From Maylandia zebra (Eukaryota; Chordata; Actinopteri; Cichliformes; Cichlidae), in the NCBI RefSeq assembly GCF_041146795.1, contig NC_135167.1:4926454-4990453 (forward strand): 64,000 nt of DNA. The letters run 5' to 3'. The notes under the pieces are model-generated. The model had not been told where the DNA came from. It searched no databases and was given only the letters and a program-made list of their open reading frames with translations. The position numbers and the translations under genes are program-made. The stretch's first letter is position 1. Each line of letters opens with the position of its first letter. Positions 11,701 to 22,700 of the stretch are shown piece after piece.

Positions 11701-13365
11701 AAATGCCATAAAAAAAACCCTGAACATTAAGAAAACAAACTCAATAATATTAATGGTAGAAAAAAAAACATGTGATTGTGAATGAAATTTGTAAAGTAAT
11801 TAATTAAAGAAATGTTGTGTACATTAATATATCTGCCTGAGAGTGATTTTGTCATGTTTGTCTTTGTAATTTGTTTGTTTAATGAATTTGTTGATTTTCC
11901 CATTTCAGTTCAACCCATATTCTGTTACATTTCTAACATTATATGATGCAAATGAGGCGACTGCTACTCATAGTGTGGTATTAAGTGAACTTTGTGGCTA
12001 CATCTAGTTAAGAGACCATTAGAGAAGTGAGGCTACAGCCTCATGGCCTTTCTTACATATAGTTTTATCTGCTGCATTAGTGTGGAGTTATTACCATCAT
12101 CTCACATCTAAAAAGGCAAGATAATATCCACTATCTCCACAGTTGGCAACAAGAGAATAATTTTGTTTCTCTTGTAGTCGGCGGTATCCTGAGAAATCCA
12201 TAAGTCTGCACATGCAGCTAACAGTGGCGATGTTCTGCCTCCATCTCACCTTCCTGCTGTCCAGCCTCCTGGCCCAACTACTGAAGGAAAAAGAGGACGG
12301 CTCATCTTGCCTGGTACTGGGTCTGGTTTTACACTGGTCCCTGCTGGCCACCCTGACCTGGAGTGCTCTGGAGGGGTTCCACCTCTACCTTCTGCTCATC
12401 CGGGTCTTCAACATCTATGTGAGGAGGTACCTGCTCAAACTCAGCCTGATTGGATGGGGTGAGTGTCGTTTAGGTGGGACGCTGCTCTGCAATACACTGT
12501 CACAAATGTTTAAATGAAAGTGGATTGTGTTGAAGTGTTGCAGCAGCATTGAGAAGTAGAGAAACAGTGATAATAATGCCTCACGCTGTCCTAAAGAACA
12601 TTCAGCTGACATTAATTCTGTCTTCCATGTTTGCAGGTTTTCCTACACTGGTTGCAGCTGTTTGTGGGATTTCACGTGTTTATGGCAAATACACTCTGAA
12701 ATACAGCAACAGCAATTTAACACAACACATGTAAGAAACTATCTTTGATATCACTTAATATTAGAGTGAGCCAGGAGATTTTATTTCTAAGCAAACCCAT
12801 TTTTTATGTCTTTAATAATGAGCAGGTGCTGGATGAGCAACGAGTCTGAACAAAAGCTCCTCGTAGTCAGCTACATCACTACCGTGGCTTTTCCTTTCTT
12901 CGTGGTTGTGTTCAATGCCTGCATGCTGGGGCTGGTGGTGTTTAAGATTTGGGAACTAAGAAGGGGTGATAGAAGCTTTGGAAGCAGCAGTGACTGGAAG
13001 AAGATAAACAAAGAGAGAAAGAAGAGGTTATGGAAGGACTGTGTCACAGTGCTGGGCCTCAGCTGTGTGCTTGGGTTACCTTGGGGGTTAGCCAGCACTA
13101 CATACGTTTCACTCGCTGGGATCTACGTATTCACCGTATTGAACTCCCTTCAAGGTTAGTATGTGATCATCATGTCAAGGATTAACTGGACTTTGATCAT
13201 TTAATAGAAGAACTGACAAACTATGTCTCTCTCTTCACAGGTCTATTTATTTTCCTGTGGTCTGTGGCGATGGCCTGGTCAAAATCTCAACCTGAAAATA
13301 ACTCATCAATCAGAGACTCTTCCTCTCAGAAAATGATGACTACTAGTTTCAACAGCAGAAACTGA
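2298..13365 (+). CDS. Adhesion GPCR, ADGRG3/ADGRG5-like, copy A (12 exons)
   Basis: Coding exons: 2298-2355, 2688-2739, 4376-4463, 4606-4734, 7346-7486, 7564-7618, 7697-7788, 8579-8697, 12178-12458, 12637-12730, 12826-13154, 13241-13365 (1563 nt, 520 aa; GT-AG borders, phases all consistent). Exon 1 gives a signal peptide (MWITLFITTALCFSMSRA). Exons 2-7 encode a short extracellular region of about 190 residues ending in a GAIN/GPS segment. Exon 8 holds TM1, exon 9 TM2-TM3, exon 10 TM4, exon 11 TM5-TM6 ([14 protein letters not shown]) and exon 12 the end of TM7 and a Ser/Asn-rich tail. Cysteines for the TM3-ECL2 bridge are present (SSCLVLG; CWMSNE). Oddity: the GPS reads CSCKRQRFFALLV, so the His-Leu-Ser/Thr cleavage triad is gone although the four GPS cysteines and Trp remain. 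Exon 5 also lacks the FHRREGTV segment of the sister copies. The seven-helix half is clearly adhesion-G family; whether it is nearer ADGRG3 or ADGRG5 needs a tree. Confidence 0.88.
3017..3242. mobile_element. hAT-type MITE in intron 2 of copy A
   Basis: A 226-bp element with terminal inverted repeats (start 'caggcgtgggaaactccagg', end 'cctggagttgcccacccctg') flanked by a perfect 8-bp duplication AACTAGAG at 3009-3016 and 3243-3250. Eight-base duplications and CAG/CTG termini are hAT hallmarks. It has no coding capacity. A second copy lies at 51485-51703. Confidence 0.85.
5430..5786. repeat. Unidentified stretch plus (AAT)n microsatellite
   Basis: Positions 5430-5720 are absent from the matching introns of copies B and C and hold a GA/CA-rich low-complexity patch (5628-5665). 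An open frame on the minus strand here has low-complexity composition and no recognisable domain. 5754-5786 is an (AAT)n tract, immediately before a LINE remnant whose 3' tail it probably is. Confidence 0.5.
5786..6420 (-). mobile_element. LINE 3' remnant, minus strand, intron 4 of copy A
   Basis: Minus-strand translation around 6236-6100 gives GLPIKYRIQFKLLLLTFKTI, closely related to the [23 protein letters not shown] segment of the LINE-2-like copies at 10376-10699 and 34907-35230. The tail at 5790-5815 is the usual 'tttatttataaagcac'. Reading frames are broken; this is a dead 5'-truncated copy. Confidence 0.65.
6510..7245 (+). mobile_element. Non-autonomous hAT element with ZBED-type transposase remnant
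   Basis: A 736-bp element with 14-bp or longer terminal inverted repeats (start 'tagtggtgcaacggat', end 'atccgttgcaccacta') and a perfect 8-bp target duplication GTGGAAAT at 6502-6509 and 7246-7253. The inside, read on the plus strand from 6643, encodes pieces resembling hAT (ZBED-family) transposases: FTAFKQPFAAQSDRAKAITK, then LEPRYDI, HFSDKIVP and MAELSQAS-like words in shifting frames. The catalytic and dimerisation parts are missing, so it is an internally deleted, non-autonomous copy. It sits in intron 4 of receptor copy A. Confidence 0.85.
7900..8340. repeat. Purine/A-rich repeat-like tract in intron 7 of copy A
   Basis: A 400-base strand-asymmetric stretch rich in 'gaaaca', 'gagaca', 'aaaaca' words on the plus strand with no counterpart in the same intron of copy B or C. 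It resembles internal regions of retroelements by composition only; no coding frame or termini are visible. Confidence 0.3.
9025..9375 (-). mobile_element. LINE 3' tail remnant with (TG)n microsatellite
   Basis: Starts with 'cagaatttattaatcccagagggaaattg', a common reverse-complemented 3' end of teleost non-LTR elements, followed by AT-rich sequence, a (TG)10 tract at 9221-9241 and a short unique-looking segment. No reverse-transcriptase motif is left. Located in intron 8 of copy A. Confidence 0.5.
9925..10800 (-). mobile_element. LINE-2-like 3' end, minus strand (intron 8 of copy A)
   Basis: The minus-strand frame at 10699-10376 encodes the C-terminal tail of a LINE-2-like ORF2 ([52 protein letters not shown]). 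It is followed, in element orientation, by the 3' UTR and a terminus at 9935-9990 ('ttttatttaaatagcgcc' reversed). About 75-85% alike by eye to 34488-35640. The 5' end is truncated, as is usual after abortive reverse transcription. Confidence 0.75.
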
Positions 13366-14920
13366 AAAGACTAATGCATTATCCATGACCTATATTAGGT
13401 GTTGTGCTTCTATTGATATATATTTCAGTATAACTAACAATTAAAAATATATACACATTTAGATGTGTTATTTCTTCCTTTTTGTGCAAATACTATGTAG
13501 AAATTTTGAAGAAAATTCTTGTGATTTTCTGTTTCCTCTTTCAAGCAAATATCAATAACTTGACTGTAATGAGTGGCTCTTTGAGTTGACTTCCTATCAG
13601 TTGGAAGCAGTGCAGTTATTCTACTCTGACCTCTGGCAACAACAAGGCATTTTCTTCCAGAGAACTGATGCTCTCTGGATATTTTTTCCAGCTTATTCTC
13701 TGGAAACTGCAGAGAACTTAGTGTTGGAAAATGCCAGTAGATCACCAGTTTCTGAAATACTCAGGCACCAATGAGCACACCATGCTCACACCTCCGTTCT
13801 GTTTCTGAGTTTAATCATGAGCACATCATCTTCACTATTCCTTCATGCCAATATGCATTGAGTTTGTTTGTGTGTTTTGCTTTTTAGTGACTAGTGAGTG
13901 TAGTATTTTTTTTTACTGTTTTTAGAGATTCCGTGCTAATAAGAGACAATAAAAATGACATTTTGAAGAAACAAATAACATTTCCATGTATTACATTGTA
14001 TACTAGATGACCTAATAGTGTGGTCAGGGAGTGTATGTTGTTTGTGATTCCACAGAGACTCTGACAGGCTAACACTAGCAATACTTGGACAACTCACAAC
14101 CTAACAGGATAAGCATGACATTGCTAAAGCATCACCCTTTGAGGTCCTTCTGATAAATTGCTCCTAATGCTATACCTACTTATAACTAGTTATTATTTAT
14201 AGCAACATTCAGGTTAAAGAAAAAATGAACTACAGTACTCTCTGAATGATCAATATTCATTAAGAGTATTTTAAAATACCTTCTTTCTTAATCTTGCCAA
14301 TTCTTCCCTGATATTGATAAAGTAAATCTTTAAAATGTTGACAAATTTTGAAAATTTTTGACAACAATTTTCTTATAAAATAGTATTTACTTTATTTACT
14401 GTTACAGTTATGTGTTAGGTTTTCCACAGCTTAACATTTACTTTACAGCAGTCTTCAAAAGGGGAACAGAGCGGAAGAACTCCTAAAACGCAGTACTCGG
14501 TAAGAGACAAGGCTGTTAATAATCATCTCCAACATCATGACCTGACATTAGAAGTTTAAACAGGTGGCAGCAATACCACAGGAGACACTCTTCCTCTTTT
14601 TTATGCATTACTCTTATGAATTGCTCATGCATTTCATGCATGTCTCCGTGCTCTGCTTTTTACCTGGATGGCCCTTGATGCACTTCTGTCTCCTCCTGAT
14701 AAAGGTGTTTATCACCCACCCCTAGCTCCTGAAACTGCCTGGTGTAGCGCAACATCACTGAGTATATACTACATGCTGTTTGGATCAAACCGTGTGTGAC
14801 GCTGTTTAAGCTTAGCACAGGATATACCAAGAAACGCGTTTCAGGTGATGTTTTTCTACACTGATTGTATGATTAAGGGACACTATTATCAGTGCTTGCT
14901 TTCTTGATCTTTGACATGTT
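13366..14920. other. 3' flank of copy A and A-B spacer
   Basis: The 3' UTR of copy A probably ends after an ATTAAA at 13440-13445. The rest is AT-rich spacer with small random frames. I see no further exon, RNA gene or element boundary. Confidence 0.45.
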
Positions 14921-14924
14921 ACTC

Positions 14925-15540
14925 TGTATCAGAATCAGAAATACTTTATTAAGCCTGAAGGAAATCATGGGTTACAGCAGGCAGCATGCTGGTTGGCACT
15001 TGCGCACTCACAAAGGAACGCTCCGACAAAAACACACAATGTCTGACCTCCATCTTCGAGATAAGTGTTCAAAGGCGCTTGGAATCCAGGATGGGGGACG
15101 TGGGATGGGGACGAAGAGTCTAAACAGAGTCTGTTATCAGGGAGAGAGTTTTTTGTTCCGTGCTGCGTTCGATGAGCACATTTTGAGAATTCACGACTTG
15201 TCCCATTGTTTCAATCATCGCAGGCAGCCTTGTGGGGTTTTGAACAGCTGTTTCCGCCTTCTTCAATTTCCAATAAGCCAGGGCCAAGCCAGCTCCGATC
15301 AGCAAAAACCCCGTTATCATGGTTCCGAAAAGGTAGATGTCTTCAATGTCCTCGATCGACAGTCCTGCCAGGCACACAACCCTCTAGTTTTTCCACCCGT
15401 CTATCATGTATCCGGCAGGGAACGTCCCTCTAGGACAATCGGGCTCCCCCCGAGCCCAGGCTTGATCAAATCCATAATTCCTCTTTTAGGTTTTGGAGAA
15501 CAGACTGTGAGAGTCGCATGTTGAGGATTCCTGTTGTAAA
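14925..15540 (-). mobile_element. Unidentified repeat-like segment with TM-encoding frame
   Basis: The left end 'cagaaatactttattaagcc' at 14935-14955 looks like the reversed 3' terminus of a retroelement. Just inside it the minus strand is open from 15377 to 15120 for 85 aa. The frame contains one strongly hydrophobic helix (FGTMITGFLLIGAGLALAYW) followed by a charged segment (KLKKAE, MIETMGQVVNSQNVLIERS). GC content is higher than in the flanks. I do not recognise the protein. It could be a fragment of a retroelement, a captured gene, or chance; there is no splice context linking it to the receptors. Confidence 0.3.
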
Positions 15541-16279
15541 CATCCTAACCAATTTCCTATCGTACAAGGGCGATGAATTAGGTGCCCAGTTTCACTTTCC
15601 TGGAGCTGACAATATTTTCTATATGGGGTATCCTACAACTTTTTTCAGTCTGGGACAAGGGAACTGAGGTTGATATCAGTTTGTGTCTCCAAATCATCAT
15701 CACAAGCCTCTTTGTAGTGTCCCAGGCTGAACAGTTATAACACTACTCCAGGCAGAGCACAGATTCCTCCATCTAGTTTTTGTGGTTAGCGTGTGGGTTC
15801 AAGGCCAAGCCTCGGAAGGGGTGATTTGGGAGTATGGGGTATTCAGTCCACTGTTACAGACAGTCTGGTTCTTATAGAGCTGCAGACAAACACTATATAC
15901 TGGAATACAGATACCTTCAAAAATCTGGATTTATTTTCATGTATTGCCATCTTTAGAAAAATGACAAGATGCGAGTTCAGGTTTCACTTCCTTGATAACT
16001 TATAATTCTCAACATTTCTTGACAATTATGGTTTAACGTATTCCTATCTGTGTATATGTAAAGCAGTAACATTAGAGTAATTCCTTTTCTTCAAAAAAAA
16101 CTAATATTCATTATTCAGTTACATTTTTTGTTTCTGTGTAAGTGTCAATTAATTTTTTTAAATGGTCAAGACTAGCTTCAAACCAGTTAAAGCTCTGAAG
16201 CTTGTTTTGGTTAAAGCAAACTAAAAGACCATGATGTGGTCTGGCATCATGGTCTTGGCTGGTTAGTCATGTTCTAAAG

Positions 16280-16547
16280 CTTTTTCACAGTGTGTCAGTC
16301 TATGTTTACAATGAAATTTTCAGTGGAAATTTAAACCAGCAGCTTCAAATTGCTCAGTCATGACATCTTTGAAAAAAACCCAAAACATTAGCCATGAATC
16401 ACTTCCTCCTCTGACCTCTGAACCACAGCTCTGCTAAGAATGTGTGAAATTCTCAGCTCACTTGGTTAAGCACACTTCAACCTGGTAGGGCAGCACATTG
16501 AATGGTCCTCTTACAGCATAGAGCTATTTGTGGACGAGTGAGACACG
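16280..16547 (+). promoter_or_regulatory. Proximal promoter/5' leader of receptor copy B
   Basis: Aligns with 2030-2297 of copy A. It has an ETS/PU.1-like core on the reverse strand (TTCCTC, 16403-16408) and a RUNX-like ACCACA (16422-16427), in the same order and spacing as in A. The leader before the ATG ('gacgagtgagacacg') is near-identical in the copies. Confidence 0.4.
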
Positions 16548-16710
16548 ATGTGGATTACACTTTTTCTCGTCAAAATCATCTGTTTTTCTATGTCCCAAGC
16601 TGTTGGTGAGTAATCTTACGATGTAATTGCTGATATGTTTACAGTTGTTTGCTTATGAGATGAGTAACACTAACTGTAAACAGCCCCTTAAAACACTTCT
16701 CTACTACCAG

Positions 16711-16746
16711 GTGGCAACAACAGTTTCACAACGCAGAAGCCACTAA
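16711..16746 (+). other. Candidate 36-nt cassette exon, copy B only
   Basis: Between exons 1 and 2 of copy B a 36-base segment is bounded by a good acceptor (ctctactaccag) and a consensus donor (gtaagt). Its length is a multiple of three and it fits the phase-1 intron, adding GGNNSFTTQKPL-like residues with an N-glycosylation sequon (NNS) right after the signal peptide. The matching intron in C shows a decayed relative near 31705; A shows no clear one. Prediction only. Confidence 0.35.
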
Positions 16747-17198
16747 GTAAGTACTGACCAAACAGCCGAACATCTTGCCTTTCATTTGTCTCTGAATTCA
16801 GACTTCAAAACTGTATCAACTTCAAATCTTGTATGACTGTTATTTTCTGATTCCTTCACTTTCTGTTTGCTTCACTTTGACAGAGTGTGAAGATGTCCTG
16901 CTTCACTGTACACAAAGTAGTCTTTTTTGGACACGGTAATTTAAATGATGGACATCTAAACACTCCTGTTTTGGATAAGTTGCATTGTTGTACTACATGA
17001 ATGAATTAATGTGGACACTATTTGCTGTGGATAAATGCTGGATTTGACTTAACGTGACTGTCAAAAAGAGAAACACAGATATACATAATAAATTTTGTTT
17101 ATGGAATCAGACATTAAACCTATTGAAATTAGATGAACAACATGTTCATATCTAGATTGTCATCATTTATGTGTTTTGAAATATCTGCCTCAGCTAAA

Positions 17199-17877
17199 GG
17201 CTACGTCCACACTAATACGTTTTCGTTTGAAAATGCATCGTTTTCTCTCTGTTTTGGCCTCCCGTCCACACTGAGACGGCGTTTTTGCTGATGGAAAACG
17301 CAGCGTTTTCAAAAAGTTCTTGAAAATGCATATATTTGAAAACGGTGCTTTCACGTCACAGTGTGGACAGCAAAAACGCAGACTTTCTAAACGATGACAC
17401 ATGTTAGTCATATGATGCAGTCATGTGACCAATTAAACTAAGATAGCGGAGGGCATTATAGAGCAGTTGTTTTCTATTGCTCTCAATTTTGACAGCCTTA
17501 TTAAAGATTAATATCAGTTTGTACATGCTCCAGAGACCTTATTTAATTCTCACTCGCTTTTGCATCTTTGTACTTTTGTGTTACTCGCAGCAACAACTCC
17601 ACCTCATTGTTAGTCCATTTAAAAAACTCTGTGCTTTTCCTAAACATTTTGCCGCGACATTTCAAAGAGCCTGAAACTAAATAAACGGCAGACAGAAGTG
17701 AGGCAGGTCGAATCTTCTTGTTTCACGCATGCTCAGTACTGGAATGTAAGCGTTTTTGGCCGTTACAATGTGGACGCGCAACTCTGTGAAAACGACTGAA
17801 AACGCTAGTGTGGACGCGGAGCATTTTCAGACAAAAATGGCGTTTTCAAATCTATCCGGGCTAGTGTGGACGTAGCC
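17199..17877. mobile_element. DNA-transposon MITE with GGCTACGTCCACACTA termini
   Basis: A 679-bp segment whose ends are inverted repeats, GGCTACGTCCACACTA on the left and its complement on the right; the inside repeats 'aaaacgcagcgttttc'-type words. The flanks share AAA (17196-17198, 17878-17880), so a 3-bp target duplication is possible, which would suit a PIF/Harbinger-type element, but this is not decisive. No transposase. Intron 2 of copy B. Confidence 0.7.
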
Positions 17878-18189
17878 AAAGCGTACTCCTGAGAGTGTTA
17901 GTGCCTTTCAGAGTCATAAATGATGCTATCCAACTGCCTGTTAGGGTACCTGGGTGGTCGACCCACTGTTTGTCCAGCAACAAAGCAAAGTTTGAGTTTA
18001 CTTCCGCCTCTTTGAGTCTGCATATTGGGTCCCCAAATCTGCCTGCCACACACAGCCACCATGACACTGACTTTTACTAAAAGCTGACAGTGTCATTTGG
18101 TGTCAGTGCGCGGCTTAAATCACCAGACTGTCATGCAGGAAAATGGGGTTTGTGTGCTTTTAGAGAACTTCATGGGGTTTTTTTTTTTT

Positions 18190-18396
18190 CTTGAACTTTT
18201 GGAATTCGGAACATATTCCATTAAACAATGTGTTCGATCAACTTAGTAGATCCATGTTTATGTTTATCATATATACACTACTAGTCTGTTTACTTTTTAC
18301 ATTGTACATACATATTGAAGATATCAAATACCCAATTTCCTTGCGGGCCAACCTTCGGGATCAATAAAGTTTATTGAATTGAATTGAATTGAAATA
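18190..18396 (+). mobile_element. LINE 3' tail ending in (GAATT)n
   Basis: Ends with 'cgggatcaataaagtttatt' followed by three GAATT units, a typical plus-strand non-LTR 3' terminus with a short simple-repeat tail. Only the tail is present. It abuts the decayed Tc1 element and has probably removed that element's left terminus. Confidence 0.55.
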
Positions 18397-19771
18397 TATA
18401 AAGCAAGATATATGGAATTATGCAGCAAAGAACAAAATGACAAAATGACTCTAAATATGTCTTATATTTTAAATTCCTCAAAGTAGCCACCCTTTGCTTT
18501 CTTGACAGCGCTGCAAACCCTTGGCCTTCTGTAAATGATCTTAATGATGTAGTCACCTGAAATGGTTTTCACTTCACAGGTGTGCTTTGTCAGGGTTCAT
18601 TTGTGGAATTTCTTGCCTTCTTAGTTGGGATGGGACCATCAGTTGTGTTATGCAGAAGTCAGGTTGGTACACAGCTGACACCCTGTTTCACAACATATGT
18701 TAGAATTCGTATGATGGCAAGAAACAAACAGCTAAGAGAAACAGCAGTCCATCATTGTTTTAAGAACTGAAGGTCAGTCAGTCTGGGAAATTGCTTAAAC
18801 TGAATGTGTCCAAGTGCAGTCGTGAAAACCATGGAGTGCTGCCATGAAATTGAGGACTGCCACAGGTAACGAAGACCAAGAGTTACCTCTGCTGCTGAGG
18901 ATAAATTCATCCAGTCACCAACTTCAGAAATTAACAGCACCTCTGATTAGAGCCCAGATAAATGCCACACAGAGTTCCAGTAGCAGACACATCTCTACAT
19001 CAACTGTTCAGAGGAAACCACGACTAAGGAAGAGCAACAAGCAGAAGAGATTTGTTTGGGCCAAGAAACGCAAGGAATGGACAGTAGACCAGTGTAAATC
19101 TGTGCTTTGGTCTGATGAGTCCAAATTTGAGATCTTTGGTTCCACCCGTTGTGACTTTGTGCAATGCAGAAAAGATGAACAGATGGTATTTGCACGCATG
19201 GTTCTCACCATGAAGCATAAAAGAAGAGATGTAATGGTGTGGGGGTGCTTTGCTGGTGACACAGTTGGAGATTTATTCAAAACTGAAGGAACACTGAATC
19301 AGCATAGCTACCACAGCATCCTGCAGTTGGACCATCATTTATTTTTCAACTTGACAATGACCTCAAACACACCTCCAGGCTGACCAAGAATGAAAGTGAT
19401 GGAGTGCTGCGCCAGATGACCTGGCCTCCACAGTCACCTGATCTAAACCCAGTCGAGATGTTTTAGGATGAGATGGACCTCTGGGAACTCTTTCAAGTCT
19501 GTTGGAAAACCATTTCAGGTGACGACCTCATGAAGCTCAGTGAGAGAATGCCAAGAGTGTGCAAAGCAGCAATCAAAGCGTGGCTATTTTTAAGAATGTA
19601 AAATATAAAACATGTATTGACTTTTTTCACACTTTTTTGTTTTCTACATAATGCCATGTGTGCTCATTTATAGTTTTGATGCCTTCAGTGAGAATCTGCA
19701 ACATAAATAGTCGTGAAAATTAAAACAAACCAGTAAATGTGAAGGTGTGTCCCAACTTTGACTGGTAGTGT
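18396..19771 (+). mobile_element. Decayed Tc1 element with broken transposase
   Basis: The right terminus 'gtcccaactttgactggtag' (19749-19768) is the usual Tc1 end; the left one is not found. A partial transposase is open at 18844-19383: a stretch with KRKEW, then VLWSDESKFEIFG (first catalytic Asp) and DVMVWGCFAG. After that a frameshift destroys the second-Asp region, and the third motif is followed by a stop in another frame (SPDLNPVEMF then TAG at about 19465). The N-terminal helix-turn-helix region is also frame-broken. A dead, old copy in intron 2 of copy B. Confidence 0.8.
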
Positions 19772-22700
19772 TTATCAATATTTGCAGGTAATATATTATC
19801 TGATTATTGTAATGGAAACGTCACCTTCAGTATATATTCATAGATTTAGTTGTGCCATTTGTTTCAGATCAGTGAATACTTATATAGTGAGTATATCTTT
19901 GCAGGTGTTATGAGGAAAGAACTGCAGCCTGTGAACTCAAAAGGCGTATATTCGGCTTCAGTCGTCAAACCGTGGACTCATCACTAGAGGTGAGCACATT
20001 TTTGGGGGGTGAGTTTGTTGTTTTTATAATATCTTTTCTTGAAAGATCTATAAATACCTGAGACAAGGAACAAGGTGCAAGCAAAGGTAACTTTTATAAA
20101 TTATAACCTGTGTTATATATATTTGTATTGATATACTGTGGAGGATGTATGCATTCAGATCTTTTTTCATGCTCTTGTTTGTGCTTTTCAGGGTGATATG
20201 AACCCTACATCTCACCACAGAATTCACATCCCATCCTCAGCTTTCAAAGGAGCTGCCACCACAGTGATGGCTTCTGTTATCAACAGCACTTATTTTAAGG
20301 TAAGTAGAACCTTAAGAGAGAACCTTAGTCCCATCATAAGAATACATAATTTAAGTATTGTCTTTCATAGAAACATTTTGCATCAACTTTTTTTCCAAAA
20401 ATTTTGTTTATTTACTTTATATCCTCTGTCCCTTGAAGTGGAGATCAGGTCTTGTTTGATTGCAGAATGATATGATGGCTGAGCGAGGCAGAAAGGATTT
20501 TACTCAGAGCTGTAGAAGTTTATTTATAGCTGTCAGAAGGTGATGTGGAAGAAAGCCAGACGTTAGAGACACAAAGGTGAAAGTTCAGATGGAGGATGGC
20601 AGCTTTTGAAAAGCCTGAGCAGGGGCAAAATGACAACATCCAAAAGTCCATTATGGCTTTGCAAGATAGGGCGCTAAAGTTGTAGGATTTGGATTCTCAA
20701 CAGGACACTGCCCTGCAAAACGAATCATCTTTCCATGGCATCCTTGTTGCATTCTCTTTAAGAGTCCTCACTTTTCAGAGGGCTTTATTATTTTCTCACG
20801 CATCAGTAGGAATGGAAACTTATAAGAATTTAGCAATGCTGATTCCATTATCAATAATTTTTACCCACTCGATTGCTTATTGATGCTCATTAGGTTCTCG
20901 TGGGCTTTGCTTTGAGAGTCACCACCAGCTCCAAGCAGCATGTCAAAGATATGCAAATGAATTGCATGCTGTGAGCTATTTCCCCTCTTTGTTGTTATCA
21001 GAATTGGGGTCTTTTAAAAAGCAATGTATTACACATTGAACAGGATACTTTTCTTCAAAGTAACGCAGTACGCTACTTAGTTACATCTAGGGCAACATAA
21101 TTCATTATACTACTCCTTACATTAGGAGTAGTATATATACATACTCCTTTCTCTGTAAAATGGCCCAAAATTCACTCTTTCATAATTACCATTTCATAAT
21201 ATAAACCTACAGCCTACAGTCCCACACACAACAAAAATCCCATTTTCAACACTAACATTACTGTCATGTGTCTGCCTCATTGCAGCTGAGTCCTCCTCAG
21301 AAAAGTAGATTCCAATTCCACCGCAGAGAAGGCACTGTGCTCAGAGGATTAGTCCTCGCGGTGAAGGCAGTTAACATGACAGAAAATGGTGAAATCATCA
21401 GAAATCTCTTACAACCCATCATGTTATTCTTCAAACACAACAAAAAGGTAAAAATACAAACATAGTTGGGCTAACATCATATTTAGAAAATGGAATAACC
21501 TGTTTCCCTCTTATTTTGATTTAGTCTTCACAGATTACAGATGGAACTTGTGTATTTTGGCAGGAATCAGACAATGGAACAGGTGCTGTTATCGATGTCA
21601 TTGTTTGGTATTTTTATTTCTAAGTAAAAAGGTGACGCACACTTACTTGCTCTGATTTTTTTTCCTGTGTAGGTTACTGGAGTGTTAAAGGCTGCAAAAC
21701 CAATAAAACTGAAGATGAATTTATTTGCAGCTGCGACCATCTCAGCTTCTTTGCTGTTCTTGTGGTAATATAATTTAACAGAAAATGATCAAACTTTGGT
21801 CATAAAAATATATTTTTGTCTTATTATTGTTTAGCAGCTGTAACTCGGCACAGCATATCAATTAGGAGACAAAATGCCATGTGTATAGCATTTGAGGGGT
21901 GACATATTTTGTATAATTAAATATACCAGAATAAATGAGAGGAATAGATTTTTTAATGCCAGCGTGAGCTAACTAGTGCATTACATATAGATTGTATAAA
22001 AGCAGGATGTAACCTGATATGTCACTCGTTAGTTTTGGAATCAGCATTTAGAAGCCTCAGTGTTAGCCGCCTTGAGGAAGAGAGGACAGCGGATGTTAGG
22101 AATCTTCATCAATAATCTGTATTGGTACATTGTACAGATACAGATATCTGCTTTTGATGACTTACGAAACAACAATAAAATACTGGAATACTTGTATTCT
22201 CTCACTAAAACTGAAGTACAAATTGTTTGACTGGGTTGTGTCACACCACATAGTATTTGTTAAATAATATCACTAATCTAAAGGTTAGCTGACAGTATTT
22301 AGCCAGAGCTGTTTATGCTAGCAAACATGTTACTCAAAGCTGGCGCATGCCTGACTTTGAGCCTCTCGTTATAACTACAATTATAACTCTATTACAATTG
22401 TAATAAATAGGATGAAATTATCTATAGAACCTCAAAACTATTTTTGTACTAAGCTGTAAACTTGATTGTTAATATCATTATGGCAATTTTAACCTTAGTA
22501 ATTAACTTGCTTTTGGGGGAACTGCAGTGTTTAGCATGTCTACACCAGCTTCTTGGTCACACTGGTACTTCCCTTATTTTTACATACGTACATATTGTCT
22601 TACGTTTCAGAACCCTGAGATATCAGTCACAAACTTGGAAGCGGAGAAGCTAAGCTACATCACTTACATTGGATCAGCACTTTCAGTCGTCTTCACATTC

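Noticed and set aside
12871-13098. Minus-strand frames opposite exon 11 of the receptors (also 25662-25913 and 39532-39843)
   Set aside because: They are conserved only because the plus-strand exon is conserved; all three are antisense to the TM5-TM6 coding sequence.
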